A stretch of DNA of 64,000 bases from a virus. The number at the start of each line of letters is the position of its first letter. Position 1 is the stretch's first letter. The stretch is taken from IMG/VR virus record IMGVR_UViG_3300026097_001139, positions 24,387 through 88,386 of that record, one strand, 5' to 3'. This document shows, in pieces, positions 34,430 through 43,728 of the stretch. Both the position numbers and the translations under genes were made by a program. The notes below the pieces were generated by a model that was not told the origin of the DNA, made no database searches, and worked only from the letters and a program-made list of their open reading frames with translations.

Positions 34430-34800
34430 TATGTTACCTCTGTGTATCCGTCGCCAAGATCTCGTTTATTGCTAGGACCCTGTTGTGCTTGATCCTGTTC
34501 CCAGGTTTCCATAACAACGTGTCTACACACGTTCTGAAACCATTGATCTACAATGTCAGCATCTGTCTTACCCTGATAACCTGCTCTAACTAGATTAGCA
34601 ACAAACTTATCATTCCAGTCTAGTTCAAACGCTCCTTGACTGGGGTCCATTTCATCCAGTTCTAATCCAAGCACCGCTACATAAGGATCACCGCGCTCTG
34701 TGGCCAGTTCTTTTTCGGATTTCTTTGGTGTCTTTTTAGGTTTCTCTTGTGCTTCCGGTGTCTTAACAGGTTTTTTCTTTCCAAAAATTTTCTCAAACAT
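34429..34800 (-). CDS. Conserved T4-like phage protein, 123 aa
   Basis: Starts MFEKIFGKKKPVK, has a Lys/Pro-rich linker, then GDPYVAVLGLELD and GAFELDWNDKFVANLVRAGYQG and DIVDQWFQNVCRHV. I recall this pattern as conserved in T4-like cyanophages. Function unknown. Confidence 0.72.
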   Translation of the reverse strand: MFEKIFGKKKPVKTPEAQEKPKKTPKKSEKELATERGDPYVAVLGLELDEMDPSQGAFELDWNDKFVANLVRAGYQGKTDADIVDQWFQNVCRHVVMETWEQDQAQQGPSNKRDLGDGYTEVT

Positions 34801-36211
34801 ATTCAGGATCCTCTTCTATCTTAAACAAGTATAACAGCAACGGCATACTTGGTTTTTGTCCATGTAGGTATTCAGTGTAAGGCACTTGTTTGATATCGTC
34901 TAGAAGATTAGGAATATCGAACTCTTGTTCTAGGACATTGTTGAGATTACTGGTATCCAAGTCATCAAATAAAGCCAAAAACATTTGATTGGTGAGATAG
35001 TTTCCTACCACGTAAAACTCTCTGCTGTTGTAGTGCTTTTCTAAAAAGCCCTGTACATCTAAGACTTTTATTTTTTTATCACCCTTGATAACAGCGTCGG
35101 TTCTGCCTCTCCACCACATTACCCCGTCGATGATTTCCAGTTTGTCTCCGACCTTGTACCACCGGTCACTGCCGATGGTTCTACAATCAAATGTTTGGTC
35201 GTCGATGTGAATTTCTGAACTGGGATTTTGTATTGGGAACCTATTTGGATTGTATGTGTCCGCATTATCTAGATCAGTGACACTTAAATAGAGATTACCT
35301 ACTTCTGTGTTGCCGAAGTTATGATATACACGTCGAGGTTTTGTTTTTGTAAGCAGTTGTTTCATTTCGTCATTGGTTGGACCAAGTATGGTAACCAAAT
35401 CGATATCATGATCAAACTCAAGATCTAAATCTGGAAGCCTGCGTATCCAATTGTAAACAACCATCCATTTTGTAATTTGATTTTTATTACAGTATTCGAC
35501 GGCCTTGGTTAGAAATTCGTCTCTACTTTCTTTCAAATGTGTTTTTTGTATACAGTGATGCTTGCTGGTCATCATCCAGCTGGGCAAACCAAAATTCAGA
35601 AACAAACTACCGTGATGCATAGTCTTGTGATGCAAGACCACGTCTTGGTTGTTGTGATCATACATTTCGATAATGGCTTTGGCGTTTTCTTGCACACTGT
35701 GATGTGAAATTTCTAACACTTTTGGAAAACCCGTTGTACCACTGGTATGTGTTTTTACCGCGGCTGTGGTAGGCTGTATTTCTACGTCTGGTATCTTGCG
35801 AGTTGCTTTCTGTATAGGCTTGATGCCGTCCTGTGTCAAAATTCTTTGAGCATGAATTATAGGACGTTTCAGCTCCAGCCTGTTGATTTCATAGTCCGTA
35901 GCATCTGTAACATAACAGTCAATGTATTCATAAAAATCTCTCCATGCAGGATGATTTGCTTGCAGTATGTTAAATTCGTGCTGTGCTGTTGCCATGCCTA
36001 GTCGCCATGCTGCCATGACCACCGGGTACACAATTTCAAGATTGTTTGGATTAAGCAACACGCTTTTGCCTAGTGTGTTGCCATCAAATGCAAGATAAAA
36101 CTGCTCCATGTAGTATTCAACTAAATCGTTGATCTGTTCTGGATATAGTATCTGATCATTGTGTTGAATTGTAATATCTGATCTACACAGATATGCAGTA
36201 TTAGTAATCAT
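34793..36211 (-). CDS. ANL-superfamily AMP-forming ligase, 472 aa
   Basis: The P-loop-like motif THTSGTTGFPK (154-164), the A5 motif NFGNTEVGN and the A7/A8 region YKVGDKLEI...GRTDAVIKGDKKI mark an adenylating enzyme (acyl-CoA synthetase or NRPS-type). The usual C-terminal catalytic Lys motif (PxxxxGK) is not visible; the end is KPSMPLLLYLFK. It could activate an acid as an acyl-adenylate for transfer. I take ATG at 36211, overlapping the MetK stop, instead of the open frame from 36307. Confidence 0.82.
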   Translation of the reverse strand: MITNTAYLCRSDITIQHNDQILYPEQINDLVEYYMEQFYLAFDGNTLGKSVLLNPNNLEIVYPVVMAAWRLGMATAQHEFNILQANHPAWRDFYEYIDCYVTDATDYEINRLELKRPIIHAQRILTQDGIKPIQKATRKIPDVEIQPTTAAVKTHTSGTTGFPKVLEISHHSVQENAKAIIEMYDHNNQDVVLHHKTMHHGSLFLNFGLPSWMMTSKHHCIQKTHLKESRDEFLTKAVEYCNKNQITKWMVVYNWIRRLPDLDLEFDHDIDLVTILGPTNDEMKQLLTKTKPRRVYHNFGNTEVGNLYLSVTDLDNADTYNPNRFPIQNPSSEIHIDDQTFDCRTIGSDRWYKVGDKLEIIDGVMWWRGRTDAVIKGDKKIKVLDVQGFLEKHYNSREFYVVGNYLTNQMFLALFDDLDTSNLNNVLEQEFDIPNLLDDIKQVPYTEYLHGQKPSMPLLLYLFKIEEDPEYV

Positions 36212-37301
36212 AAAGATCCAGCATCTCCCACGGTAAATCTGCTTTTCCAAAATGCCCATAGTTGGTAGTAGTGCGATAGATCGGACGGAACAATTGGAAT
36301 TGATCAATGATACCCTTTGGTGTAAGATCTACATACTCTCGAATGTTGTTTGTTAGTTTCTCGTTATCCCCGTTGCTTTGGACATACACACTCATTGGTT
36401 CTGTTTCGCCAATAGCATATGCAATCTGCACAGTGCATTCACTTGCTTCGCCGCTGGCTACAACGTTCTTCGCCAACCATCTAGCCATATATGCTGCACT
36501 GCGATCTACTTTACTAGGATCCTTGCCGCTGAATGCTCCGCCACCGTGTGGGCTGTACCCACCGTAGGTGTCTACAATAATTTTACGTCCAGTTACCCCT
36601 GCATCTCCGTCTGGCCCGCCGATGACAAATCGTCCTGTTGGGTTGATATAAAACCAGGTGCTGTCCAATAGATGCGGGGGAATGACACTGCGGATAATTT
36701 TTTCTACTTCGTGTTTGACAAATGCCTGCTCAGTTTCTTCTGTGTGCTGTGTACTGCACACAATGCGATCAATACCAACTGGTTTTCCATTGTTGTCGTA
36801 TTGCATGGTTACCTGACTTTTATTATCTGGGCCTAACCAGTCATAACCCGGCATTTGTTTACGGTAATCTGTCAAGGCTTGAGTGATTACATGACTCCAG
36901 TAGATAGCACTGGGCATGTACTCTTTGGTTTCGTCGCAGGCATACCCAAACATAAGTCCTTGATCGCCTGCACCAAATGTGTCTGTGCCTAGTGCAATGT
37001 CTGAGCTTTGGTCGTGCATGAGATTGCTGAATTCAAAATTCCTCCAATGAAATCCTTCTTGCTCGTAGCCAATTTCTTTTACAGTGTCACGAATTTTGGC
37101 TTCTACATAGTTCCAGTCTAGGTCCGGGCACTTGTACTCGCCTCCAATGATAACTCTGTTTGTGGTTACCATGGTTTCGCATGCACATCGCATGCTTTCG
37201 TCTTGATAGTCCATGATACAGTCAAGCACAGTGTCGCTGATTGCATCTGCAATTTTATCAGGATGGCCTTCGCTTACGCTTTCACTTGTGAAATAATACA
37301 T
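36201..37301 (-). CDS. metK: S-adenosylmethionine synthetase MetK
   Basis: 366 residues, near full length. SESVSEGHPDKIADAISD (N-terminus), GAGDQGLMFGYA, and GGGAFSGKDPSKVDRSAAY are MetK signatures. It makes SAM from ATP and methionine. The phage also encodes seven radical SAM proteins and three methyltransferase-like proteins, so it may keep up SAM supply during infection. Flanked by ANL-type genes. Confidence 0.97.
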   Translation of the reverse strand: MYYFTSESVSEGHPDKIADAISDTVLDCIMDYQDESMRCACETMVTTNRVIIGGEYKCPDLDWNYVEAKIRDTVKEIGYEQEGFHWRNFEFSNLMHDQSSDIALGTDTFGAGDQGLMFGYACDETKEYMPSAIYWSHVITQALTDYRKQMPGYDWLGPDNKSQVTMQYDNNGKPVGIDRIVCSTQHTEETEQAFVKHEVEKIIRSVIPPHLLDSTWFYINPTGRFVIGGPDGDAGVTGRKIIVDTYGGYSPHGGGAFSGKDPSKVDRSAAYMARWLAKNVVASGEASECTVQIAYAIGETEPMSVYVQSNGDNEKLTNNIREYVDLTPKGIIDQFQLFRPIYRTTTNYGHFGKADLPWEMLDLYDY

Positions 37302-37323
37302 TGTTTACCTTTTTGTTAGAGAT

Positions 37324-38688
37324 TTATTTACTTGCCAGAGATAAGAGCAAGTTTTGGTTGGGCTTCGGTTGATTGTCTTCTAGTTGGATATAATGAATGG
37401 AATCTAAGCAATTTTTGATATTATCTTCAATATCAATAAAGTTGCTGTATATGTGTTTATTTATCTCGTTAATATCTAGTTTATCTGCGCCGAAAACAAA
37501 AAAATGCAGTCTTTTGTTGATATAGTCAGGAACAATAGAATAGGACACATCCAAATAATCAGATAAAAATTCGCGCAAGCGACTAAGATCTATTAAATGA
37601 TTCTGTTTCTGGAATAGTGTCAACGGATTACTGATATAATATCCTGTTTTGTTTTTGGTAATCGTGTGCCGTAATTTGCTGGTACTGTTGTTTCTTTTAA
37701 TAACAGTTCCATCTACACAGTGTGTAAATTCTATATCTGTGTCAACGTCTTGCATGCCAAAAGGCACATATGATTCAATCAAGTGTTTGTCTATACAATT
37801 TGAAGCATACACTCCAGTTGAAGCTGTGTAATAAAAGCAGGTAATACTCGTTGCACCATGATCAGTAATTAGCGATTGTGCTGTAGGAATGTCTAGATCG
37901 GCACAGGTAACAAACACAAATTCTGTGCTGAACTCACTGGGTAATGCTTGATTTAAATTTTTTACACTTGATAGATATATGTGAGTGGCACCGATTTTTT
38001 TACAAAATAAGAATTTCTTATACAAATAATTTGTCAAGGTTGTATTGGCAGCAATGTCTGTGTCGTAATAGTGTGTTTTGCAATTAACCAATGCAGGTAA
38101 CGTATATGAAATTAAACTTTGCAACAATGTTCTTGTAGGATGCACTGGCATATCGCTGTCGGTGAACCCAATAGACTTGTTGGTGTACAAGCACTGGTCT
38201 AGGATATCTTTGTGCGTGAGATATACCAGTCCACTGGGATAAACACTGTCATCGCACTGCGTTATAAAGGCATTTTGATTGATGTTTTTTGATTCCGGGA
38301 ACACAGAGTGTACGTTTTCCCACGGTTGAACCACAAAAGATTCTTTAGTAGGAATAACTTGATCTGTTAAGCCAGTGTAATCTACAATTGTTCCAATCAC
38401 GCAATCAATAAAACTATAAAAGTTTCGATCGTGTTTTGATAGTTTTTTTGCATTCGGCATTGCACCGTAGTACACAGGAATACCGTGAGCCCAGCAAGCA
38501 GTCATTGCCGCTGTTGCTGTGAATAAATGATTGGTGTTAATGTACACACACTGTGGTTTTACTGATAAACTCTCTAACTGCTCGTAGTAATAATTTTCTG
38601 CAAGAGTTAAATGATCTCGAGTGTAAATCTTGCCTGAAAAATCAATAAATGTAAGATCTTTATGGAAAAAATCACTTACGCAATTCAT
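37324..38688 (-). CDS. Divergent ANL-like adenylate-forming protein, 454 aa
   Basis: Overall layout resembles AMP ligases (CVYINTNHLFTATAAMTACWAHGIPVYYG; SGLVYLTHKDI; a CFYYTASTGVY A5-like segment), but the TSGTTG P-loop is lost (CDDSVYPSGLVYL). It may be inactive or use another substrate. AT-rich. The open frame begins at 38745; the ATG at 38688 overlapping the QueE stop (TGATG) is preferred. Confidence 0.6.
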   Translation of the reverse strand: MNCVSDFFHKDLTFIDFSGKIYTRDHLTLAENYYYEQLESLSVKPQCVYINTNHLFTATAAMTACWAHGIPVYYGAMPNAKKLSKHDRNFYSFIDCVIGTIVDYTGLTDQVIPTKESFVVQPWENVHSVFPESKNINQNAFITQCDDSVYPSGLVYLTHKDILDQCLYTNKSIGFTDSDMPVHPTRTLLQSLISYTLPALVNCKTHYYDTDIAANTTLTNYLYKKFLFCKKIGATHIYLSSVKNLNQALPSEFSTEFVFVTCADLDIPTAQSLITDHGATSITCFYYTASTGVYASNCIDKHLIESYVPFGMQDVDTDIEFTHCVDGTVIKRNNSTSKLRHTITKNKTGYYISNPLTLFQKQNHLIDLSRLREFLSDYLDVSYSIVPDYINKRLHFFVFGADKLDINEINKHIYSNFIDIEDNIKNCLDSIHYIQLEDNQPKPNQNLLLSLASK

Positions 38689-39557
38689 CAAGTTCCCCAT
38701 GCGTTTCCAAAGATGTCGACGTGGAGACGGGGCGAATATCTCCATCCCCGCTCCATTGCGAGCTCTGCCACTCTCTGTGTGTTGAGACTGTATTCTTCGC
38801 TACGACCGCCCAATGGCATAACATACACCGGGCACTGGATATTCTCTGCGGCATACTGTGATACAGCAGTGCCAACTTCGTCCACGTCCACTGCATCAGC
38901 AACCACAAACTTAAAATAAATGTCACTGTTGTTAACATCAGCATAAGACCTAGCGACTTCAGGGCATATCGCATCATCCCAGGACTCCCCACTGACTGTG
39001 AGCTTGGGAGAGCAACTCCAGGTGAGTTTAAAACTTCTTTCTGCTTCCAGGCAATCAAGTAATTCTCTCTGAAGAGGCTGTGTGCAATTTGTCTCAATCG
39101 TGACATTTTTCAAATCCTGCATCTTGGGATGTGCAAATAGTTCAGGCCAAAACCGTTGCCACAGCATGGGCTCGCCGCCTGTTAGTATGAGATGGACATC
39201 CTGTCCGCTGGACATGGTCCAACAACCTTCGGGCGTGAGACTGAGCAAGTGTTCTACTACTTCGTCTACGGTTTTATTCATCATGAATTTTTTAAATTCA
39301 GGATAGATACTAGCGTATGTATCACAGCCTGTGTGCACTATGGGTAATTCTTCAAAGGATATATCCCGCTTGTGCACGTCAGTGGCAATTAAGTCTGCTA
39401 CTTCTGGATTGTATTTTTCGCGTTGCCATCCTCTATCTAGACCGAACCCTTGACATCTAAAGTTGCAACCAAAGGTACGCAGGAACACACTGGGCACTCC
39501 TACGTATTGTCCTTCACCTTGTACGCTGTAGAATGCTTCGCTGTAACGTAGATTCAT
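38688..39557 (-). CDS. queE: QueE-like 7-carboxy-7-deazaguanine synthase (radical SAM)
   Basis: 289 residues with the QueE opening EAFYSVQGEGQYVGVPSVFLRTFGC. It converts 6-carboxytetrahydropterin to 7-carboxy-7-deazaguanine. The cysteine motif is unusual: C31 and C35 (CNFRCQGFG) are present, but the third position is Phe; C78 (HTGCDTY) is the next candidate after a long insert. LILTGGEPMLWQ is the SAM GGE motif. Works with FolE (44053) and the QueD-like gene (42167) towards preQ0, then DpdA (52965). Confidence 0.85.
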   Translation of the reverse strand: MNLRYSEAFYSVQGEGQYVGVPSVFLRTFGCNFRCQGFGLDRGWQREKYNPEVADLIATDVHKRDISFEELPIVHTGCDTYASIYPEFKKFMMNKTVDEVVEHLLSLTPEGCWTMSSGQDVHLILTGGEPMLWQRFWPELFAHPKMQDLKNVTIETNCTQPLQRELLDCLEAERSFKLTWSCSPKLTVSGESWDDAICPEVARSYADVNNSDIYFKFVVADAVDVDEVGTAVSQYAAENIQCPVYVMPLGGRSEEYSLNTQRVAELAMERGWRYSPRLHVDIFGNAWGT

Positions 39558-39988
39558 TTCCTGTTATACTTCACTGTGTATTCTTGACCATTGGTCCAAA
39601 ACGTGATGGTAGAATAACTATAAACTTCCATCTGCTGTTCCTCATAGCGGGTTTCGGTTTGGCATTGCGTAGTTGTACCACCAGTGGCATTGGAGTTGTT
39701 GTGGCCAATAGCGCCGCCGAGGATAGCACCGATTTCCGAACCTTTGTCGTGATCGATCTGGTGACCAATGATTCCGCCTAGGATTGCTCCTTTCAATGTA
39801 TCTCCTGTGCGATCTCCTGAAACTGCAACTTCTTTGCAAACTTCTACTGTATAAGGTCGCTGTTTGATCACAGTCTTGTAGTGATCCTGTGTTACACCTC
39901 TTACATTTTCTGCAAATGCAACACTGCTTAAAAAACTGCCGCAAAAAGCAACAACAGCCAAGTGAAAGTATAATTCTTTAAATTTCAT
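39554..39988 (-). CDS. Exported glycine-zipper (17 kDa surface antigen-like) protein, 144 aa
   Basis: Signal-type N-terminus MKFKELYFHLAVVAFCGSFL with likely cleavage after VAFA. Residues about 65-105 form a glycine zipper (AILGGIIGHQIDHDKGSEIG, then AILGGAIGHNNS), as in Rick_17kDa/2TM surface antigens. It probably inserts in the host envelope during infection. ATG at 39988 follows GAGGATTGAAT. Confidence 0.8.
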   Translation of the reverse strand: MKFKELYFHLAVVAFCGSFLSSVAFAENVRGVTQDHYKTVIKQRPYTVEVCKEVAVSGDRTGDTLKGAILGGIIGHQIDHDKGSEIGAILGGAIGHNNSNATGGTTTQCQTETRYEEQQMEVYSYSTITFWTNGQEYTVKYNRK

Positions 39989-39997
39989 ATTCAATCC

Positions 39998-40552
39998 TCA
40001 AAGTCTCCACCAGTTTTCCCAAGGGAACACAATCCACACATCCTCTTCTAATTTGTTTATTGACTCTGCAATATAATTTACATCAAGTGTGTTTTCACTG
40101 GCTTCGTTGTTGTACAACACTGCAACACGCACATTGCGGTTCCATACAGCGTCCCAAGCTTCGGTTTCATTGGGCAAACATGTACTTTGCCAGTCTTGTT
40201 TGATCCAATTCAGCGTGTGCCCTGAATCGTTGATGTCGTCTACAATTAGAATATTTTTTCTATAATGCGGATCCCATCGCGCTCCGATAGTGGCTTGTTC
40301 TTCTGTGGGCACATATCCAAATGCCTCTTCACTCATCCAGCAGTTGGTTTCGCATTCCTCATGGTCACGCAAACTCACTTTAAGTGTTTGCATAGGCACA
40401 TCAAGATAGTGACTTAGCAGTGTTGCAGGAATTAAGCCACCTCGGGTGATCCCTACAATGTAGTCAGGCAGCCATCCATCTGCTTGAATTTGTCTGGCAA
40501 TCTCCAAGCATTGCCCTGTGACGTCTTGGAAATTTGTGTGTAGTTTTTTCAT
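39998..40552 (-). CDS. Phosphoribosyltransferase (xanthine/hypoxanthine type), 184 aa
   Basis: The PRPP loop is ILIVDDINDSGHTL (acidic pair DD, then SGHT) and YIVGITRGGLIPATLLSHYL is the N-terminal GITRGG strand of purine PRTases. It would salvage a purine base to the nucleotide, or could act on a deazaguanine base, which is a guess from its position near QueE. ATG at 40552 overlaps the upstream stop. Confidence 0.82.
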   Translation of the reverse strand: MKKLHTNFQDVTGQCLEIARQIQADGWLPDYIVGITRGGLIPATLLSHYLDVPMQTLKVSLRDHEECETNCWMSEEAFGYVPTEEQATIGARWDPHYRKNILIVDDINDSGHTLNWIKQDWQSTCLPNETEAWDAVWNRNVRVAVLYNNEASENTLDVNYIAESINKLEEDVWIVFPWENWWRL

Positions 40553-41319
40553 AATTTCTTTGCTTTTACTAGTAGGTGCCAACCAAGATACTCTCTCACA
40601 GCATCTCGCATGATTTCAGGCATTGCTTCAAACCACGGTTCAAGTTCAAACTCGCCTGCTTTGTACTTGCTTACATTATACATGAAACAGTGTGCTTGTC
40701 GCAACCTTTCAATGGTCCATTTATCTGAGTCTAGCAACTGTTCAATCTCGTCATGTGTAAACGCTTCTGCATAAGGACAATCTGCTTGTGCTTCAAACTG
40801 ATCCAGTCCTTTGCGAATCATGGCATATTTCCATGAGTTTTTGGCATACACCATAAATCTAAACTCGCCTGCATCTGCTATTACACTGTGAACATTAGCA
40901 ATGGCTTGATCAATGTCAGGATAATGATGAATCACACCATAGCTGTACACTAGATCAAATTCGCCAAGATCACCTAGATCATCTGTGGCACTGTGATTTA
41001 CAAACCGACCTTCTAGACCTAGCACATCAAATCGTTGCCGGCAGATGTCAAGGCTTTGATCGCTGATGTCTATACCAGTATACTCTGCACCGTGACGTGC
41101 AAACTGTTCTGCATCTGTGCCGATACCGCAACCAACTTCAAGCACACGCTTGCCTCGCCACTGGTGGAAACCAGCAAAATCCAAAATATGTGGTTCTGCT
41201 TTGTATCGTTTTGCAGAAACTTCGTTGAAGTATTCTTCTGTGCCTACAGGCTGGGCACTGTGATTGATGTTACAGGGCTGTGCGTTCCAGTAATCGCGAA
41301 TTTTTTGTTCTATCATCAT
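40549..41319 (-). CDS. Class I SAM-dependent methyltransferase, 256 aa
   Basis: Motif I VLEVGCGIGTDAEQFA (about 55-70), YTGIDISDQSLDI and VYSYGVIHHYPDIDQAI are Methyltransf_11 signatures. Small-molecule or sugar methylation is likely. Coupled by 4-base overlaps to the glycosyltransferase upstream and the PRTase downstream. Confidence 0.88.
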   Translation of the reverse strand: MMIEQKIRDYWNAQPCNINHSAQPVGTEEYFNEVSAKRYKAEPHILDFAGFHQWRGKRVLEVGCGIGTDAEQFARHGAEYTGIDISDQSLDICRQRFDVLGLEGRFVNHSATDDLGDLGEFDLVYSYGVIHHYPDIDQAIANVHSVIADAGEFRFMVYAKNSWKYAMIRKGLDQFEAQADCPYAEAFTHDEIEQLLDSDKWTIERLRQAHCFMYNVSKYKAGEFELEPWFEAMPEIMRDAVREYLGWHLLVKAKKL

Positions 41320-42158
41320 AGTCTTGCCACCTGATTGTTAGGATCAAATTCGCGATCCATTCGTTCCCACGGATCCTGTTCTCCTGAGCATACACGTTCC
41401 CACCAACTCATGTCTCGTCCACGACTGTGCAATAACCATGCAATTTTTTGCGCATCTTCCTGTCTACGAGCATGCCATGTAGGGTGATTGAAATCTCTAG
41501 GATCCTGTGGATTGCCTTCCAGCATAATGCGTTTTTCAAAGGTTTCGTCGCCGTTGTTGCCAGTAAGGTCGTGACGATCATGTGTGACCTCTACGTCTAT
41601 GTTTTTCATTATGTCCAGCATAAACGCAACCTGACTGATCCAAGCATCGTTGATCTGATGCGGACTCAATCTACCAAACAGCAACAGCCAATCTCTGGGT
41701 ACAATAGGAAAGATAGCATACGGATGTTCATTGTGGGTGGGCATGCGCAGGATATTGAATTCACCTGTTTCGTCGGCTATACGTCGATCCCAACCTTGGG
41801 TATGCATGATGGCATCATCATTCCAAAACATGATCCAGTTTGCACTGCTACGCTGTGCAAGTCCACTCACATATTCATTAAGTCTTTCGTAGCCCATTCT
41901 TTGGAATTGAAAGATATGGATCGGCGATTGTTGTGCTTCTAGTTCTGGATACAGGTGTTCTTCGCACCATTTGATAGTTTCTACGTCATCGTCGTCCATG
42001 CCCAGCAGGTACTGAACTCGCAACGGCTCTTCTGCCTTTTCCATCAAACTCAGCAAACTGGTTCGCAGTGCTTCTGTGCGTCCTCTAGTGGGTAGTACCA
42101 CTGCAACATCATAGGGCAAAGGTGCCCACCAGGTGTTTGTGATTTTTTTGTCTGTCAT
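41316..42158 (-). CDS. GT2-like glycosyltransferase, 280 aa
   Basis: N-terminal VAVVLPTRGRTEALRTSLLS with a GMDDDD (DxD-like) segment and later MFWNDDAIMHTQGWDRR fit family 2 nucleotide-sugar transferases. Acceptor unknown. In the sugar group with the epimerases. C-terminus lacks membrane segments, so cytoplasmic. Confidence 0.75.
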   Translation of the reverse strand: MTDKKITNTWWAPLPYDVAVVLPTRGRTEALRTSLLSLMEKAEEPLRVQYLLGMDDDDVETIKWCEEHLYPELEAQQSPIHIFQFQRMGYERLNEYVSGLAQRSSANWIMFWNDDAIMHTQGWDRRIADETGEFNILRMPTHNEHPYAIFPIVPRDWLLLFGRLSPHQINDAWISQVAFMLDIMKNIDVEVTHDRHDLTGNNGDETFEKRIMLEGNPQDPRDFNHPTWHARRQEDAQKIAWLLHSRGRDMSWWERVCSGEQDPWERMDREFDPNNQVARL

Positions 42159-42166
42159 AGTGTCCT

Positions 42167-42754
42167 TTATTGACTGTTTAGTCTATTCAGTAAATCTTGT
42201 GGCGCTTCCCAGTGCCACTTGGATTTCTGCGGTAGTACATCTCCGCTGGGCATTTTACGCTGTGCATCTGCTCGTGCAGTGTCTTGATCTACTTTACACA
42301 TTGCATCGTTGCGTTCATGCTCGTACACTCGAACACACTCTACATAACAGCGTCCGTTTGTAATCTTGTAGATATAGTGATTGACATGTTCCCAAATAAA
42401 CACACTGCTCATTTCCATGCTTACACCACTGGGTAGCACTCGCAGTGTACCCAGGATGCCTCCTGCTGATGTAAGTTCTTCTGGAATAGTGTTCAATCTT
42501 GGATCATCAGCGGGTAGTACTGTAACGTGATCAAAATAGTATTCCAAAAACTCTTTCACAGGTTTCAATCCACCAAACGGCACAATCCAACCATGTTCGT
42601 CTGGTTCGCCCGCGAATGTGAATTCTACACTTCTGTCATAACCATGCACCTGCGCACAATGTCCTGGCGTGCCGTCTTCGTTGGCATCAAACCATTGTGC
42701 ATGACCGCATGGTAAATTTTTGTATACTTTGGTTGATTTAATCTTAATACCCAT
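42167..42754 (-). CDS. queD: QueD-like 6-carboxytetrahydropterin synthase, 195 aa
   Basis: T-fold family pattern: GHAQWFDANE, then GHCAQVHGYD (catalytic-type Cys three residues before the His), GWIVPFGGLKPVKEFLEYYFDHVTVLP (the conserved F-LK---DH--L block), and VECVRVYEHERNDA (Glu of the substrate site). The usual HGH zinc motif reads HGY. It should turn dihydroneopterin triphosphate into 6-carboxytetrahydropterin between FolE and QueE. A late-type box lies before it. Confidence 0.75.
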   Translation of the reverse strand: MGIKIKSTKVYKNLPCGHAQWFDANEDGTPGHCAQVHGYDRSVEFTFAGEPDEHGWIVPFGGLKPVKEFLEYYFDHVTVLPADDPRLNTIPEELTSAGGILGTLRVLPSGVSMEMSSVFIWEHVNHYIYKITNGRCYVECVRVYEHERNDAMCKVDQDTARADAQRKMPSGDVLPQKSKWHWEAPQDLLNRLNSQ

Positions 42755-42837
42755 CTCTTGCCTCCTTGTGAGTAAGTTTGATGGCAGCAGAATCTTTTAA
42801 GTGGGATGACGCCAAGGCCACTAAGTGGATGTGGAGA

Positions 42838-42844
42838 TATTTAG
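42838..42844 (-). promoter_or_regulatory. T4-late-like box CTAAATA before the QueD-like gene
   Basis: ATGCTAAATATCTCC on the minus strand, overlapping the TAA stop of the HIT gene. The 83-base gap to the QueD-like ATG ends with a strong AAGGAGG. Confidence 0.55.
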
Positions 42845-43254
42845 CATCCAGCATCTTCAACTTCAATATCTTCAGGAGCTTTTGTATAGTCTCCTTGACC
42901 GGCTACGCAGTGTCTAATGCCGCCACGTGGATTCTCTGTATCACCGTCTCGGCGCAAGATTAGATGCACATGCGGATACATACAGGTCTGACCGGCACTC
43001 TCGCCCATGTTTATGCCCACATTGTATCCTGTTACAGTGTTTGCATCACTGTCTACATTTTTATTGCCCATTTCTAGTGCATATCTAAAACACTTGTTAA
43101 TTGATGCTAGATCTGCAGATTTTGGCACAACCAGAGTGTGTCCTGGTGTTACAGGAAATCCATCGTTGTATACAACAAAATCAGTGGTATCTAGTACTTC
43201 GTCTGCCCAAGGGGCTCTTCCGTCCGCTTGTGCTCTTTCAAGTGTGTCAACCAT
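42841..43254 (-). CDS. HIT-family hydrolase-like protein, 137 aa
   Basis: GFPVTPGHTLVVPK and INMGESAGQTCMYPHVHLILRRDGD are HIT features. The histidine triad H-x-H-x-H reads Y-P-H-V-H, so the first His is replaced; the middle catalytic-type His remains. HIT proteins split nucleoside phosphoramidates or dinucleoside polyphosphates. It overlaps the upstream gene by 64 bases, so its real start may be further in. Confidence 0.8.
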   Translation of the reverse strand: MVDTLERAQADGRAPWADEVLDTTDFVVYNDGFPVTPGHTLVVPKSADLASINKCFRYALEMGNKNVDSDANTVTGYNVGINMGESAGQTCMYPHVHLILRRDGDTENPRGGIRHCVAGQGDYTKAPEDIEVEDAGC

Positions 43255-43421
43255 TCTTTGCGTTTTCCTTTCATGTCGGGTTTAACTTCTATGTGTTTTA
43301 ATTCACTTAAATGGAAGTCTGGGTTTTGTTCATAGAACTTTTCGCAGGCTTCAATGTGATTGGTTGCTTTGATTCTTTTTGGTGGTCTGCCTTTGGTAAA
43401 AAATATATAAGTGTCAGTCAT
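43191..43421 (-). CDS. Basic hypothetical protein, 76 aa
   Basis: Charged protein (KGRPPKRIKATNHIEACEKFY; EVKPDMKGKRKEWL). No family recognised. The 64-base overlap with the HIT gene is large, so the last part may be shadowed by that gene; the first 55 residues lie in otherwise empty DNA. Confidence 0.55.
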   Translation of the reverse strand: MTDTYIFFTKGRPPKRIKATNHIEACEKFYEQNPDFHLSELKHIEVKPDMKGKRKEWLTHLKEHKRTEEPLGQTKY

Positions 43422-43728
43422 CGTCCTTGACCAATGAAAAGGTCCCGTTTTCGTTGTCTATCCATTTGAGATTGGTGCCCGGCTTCCAGCCTAGTTCTGT
43501 TAGTAGATGTTCCGGTAGAGGCATGATCAAATCACCATTGTCATCTTCCTCTAGCGTTACAGTGTCAGTGCTAGGTCGTTCTACAACTGTGGCATGCTCT
43601 CCCCACAACTGAGCCTGTTTTTCAGCATCTTCTAGCAAATCGTAGTACAGAATTTCAGGACCTTGTGGGCCTTCTTTGGTTACAAACAAGTAATCATCAT
43701 CAAATGGTACTTTAATTGCGTATTTCAT
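43414..43728 (-). CDS. Hypothetical protein with AbrB/SpoVT-like C-terminus, 104 aa
   Basis: The C-terminal DLIMPLPEHLLTELGWKPGTNLKWIDNENGTFSLV matches a swapped-hairpin AbrB/MazE-like pattern (hydrophobic-P-x-LL-LGW-xGD/N-L). The N-terminal part is a separate acidic domain. May bind DNA. Overlaps both neighbours slightly. Confidence 0.6.
   Translation of the reverse strand: MKYAIKVPFDDDYLFVTKEGPQGPEILYYDLLEDAEKQAQLWGEHATVVERPSTDTVTLEEDDNGDLIMPLPEHLLTELGWKPGTNLKWIDNENGTFSLVKDDD

Noticed and set aside
37455-37470. TATTTAT inside 37324-38688
   Set aside because: Inside coding sequence and not upstream of a start; AT-rich context makes it likely chance.
42778-42963. Plus-strand ORF in the gap before the HIT gene
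   Set aside because: Mostly antisense to the HIT gene, without ribosome-binding site; the gap is better explained by the late box and leader.
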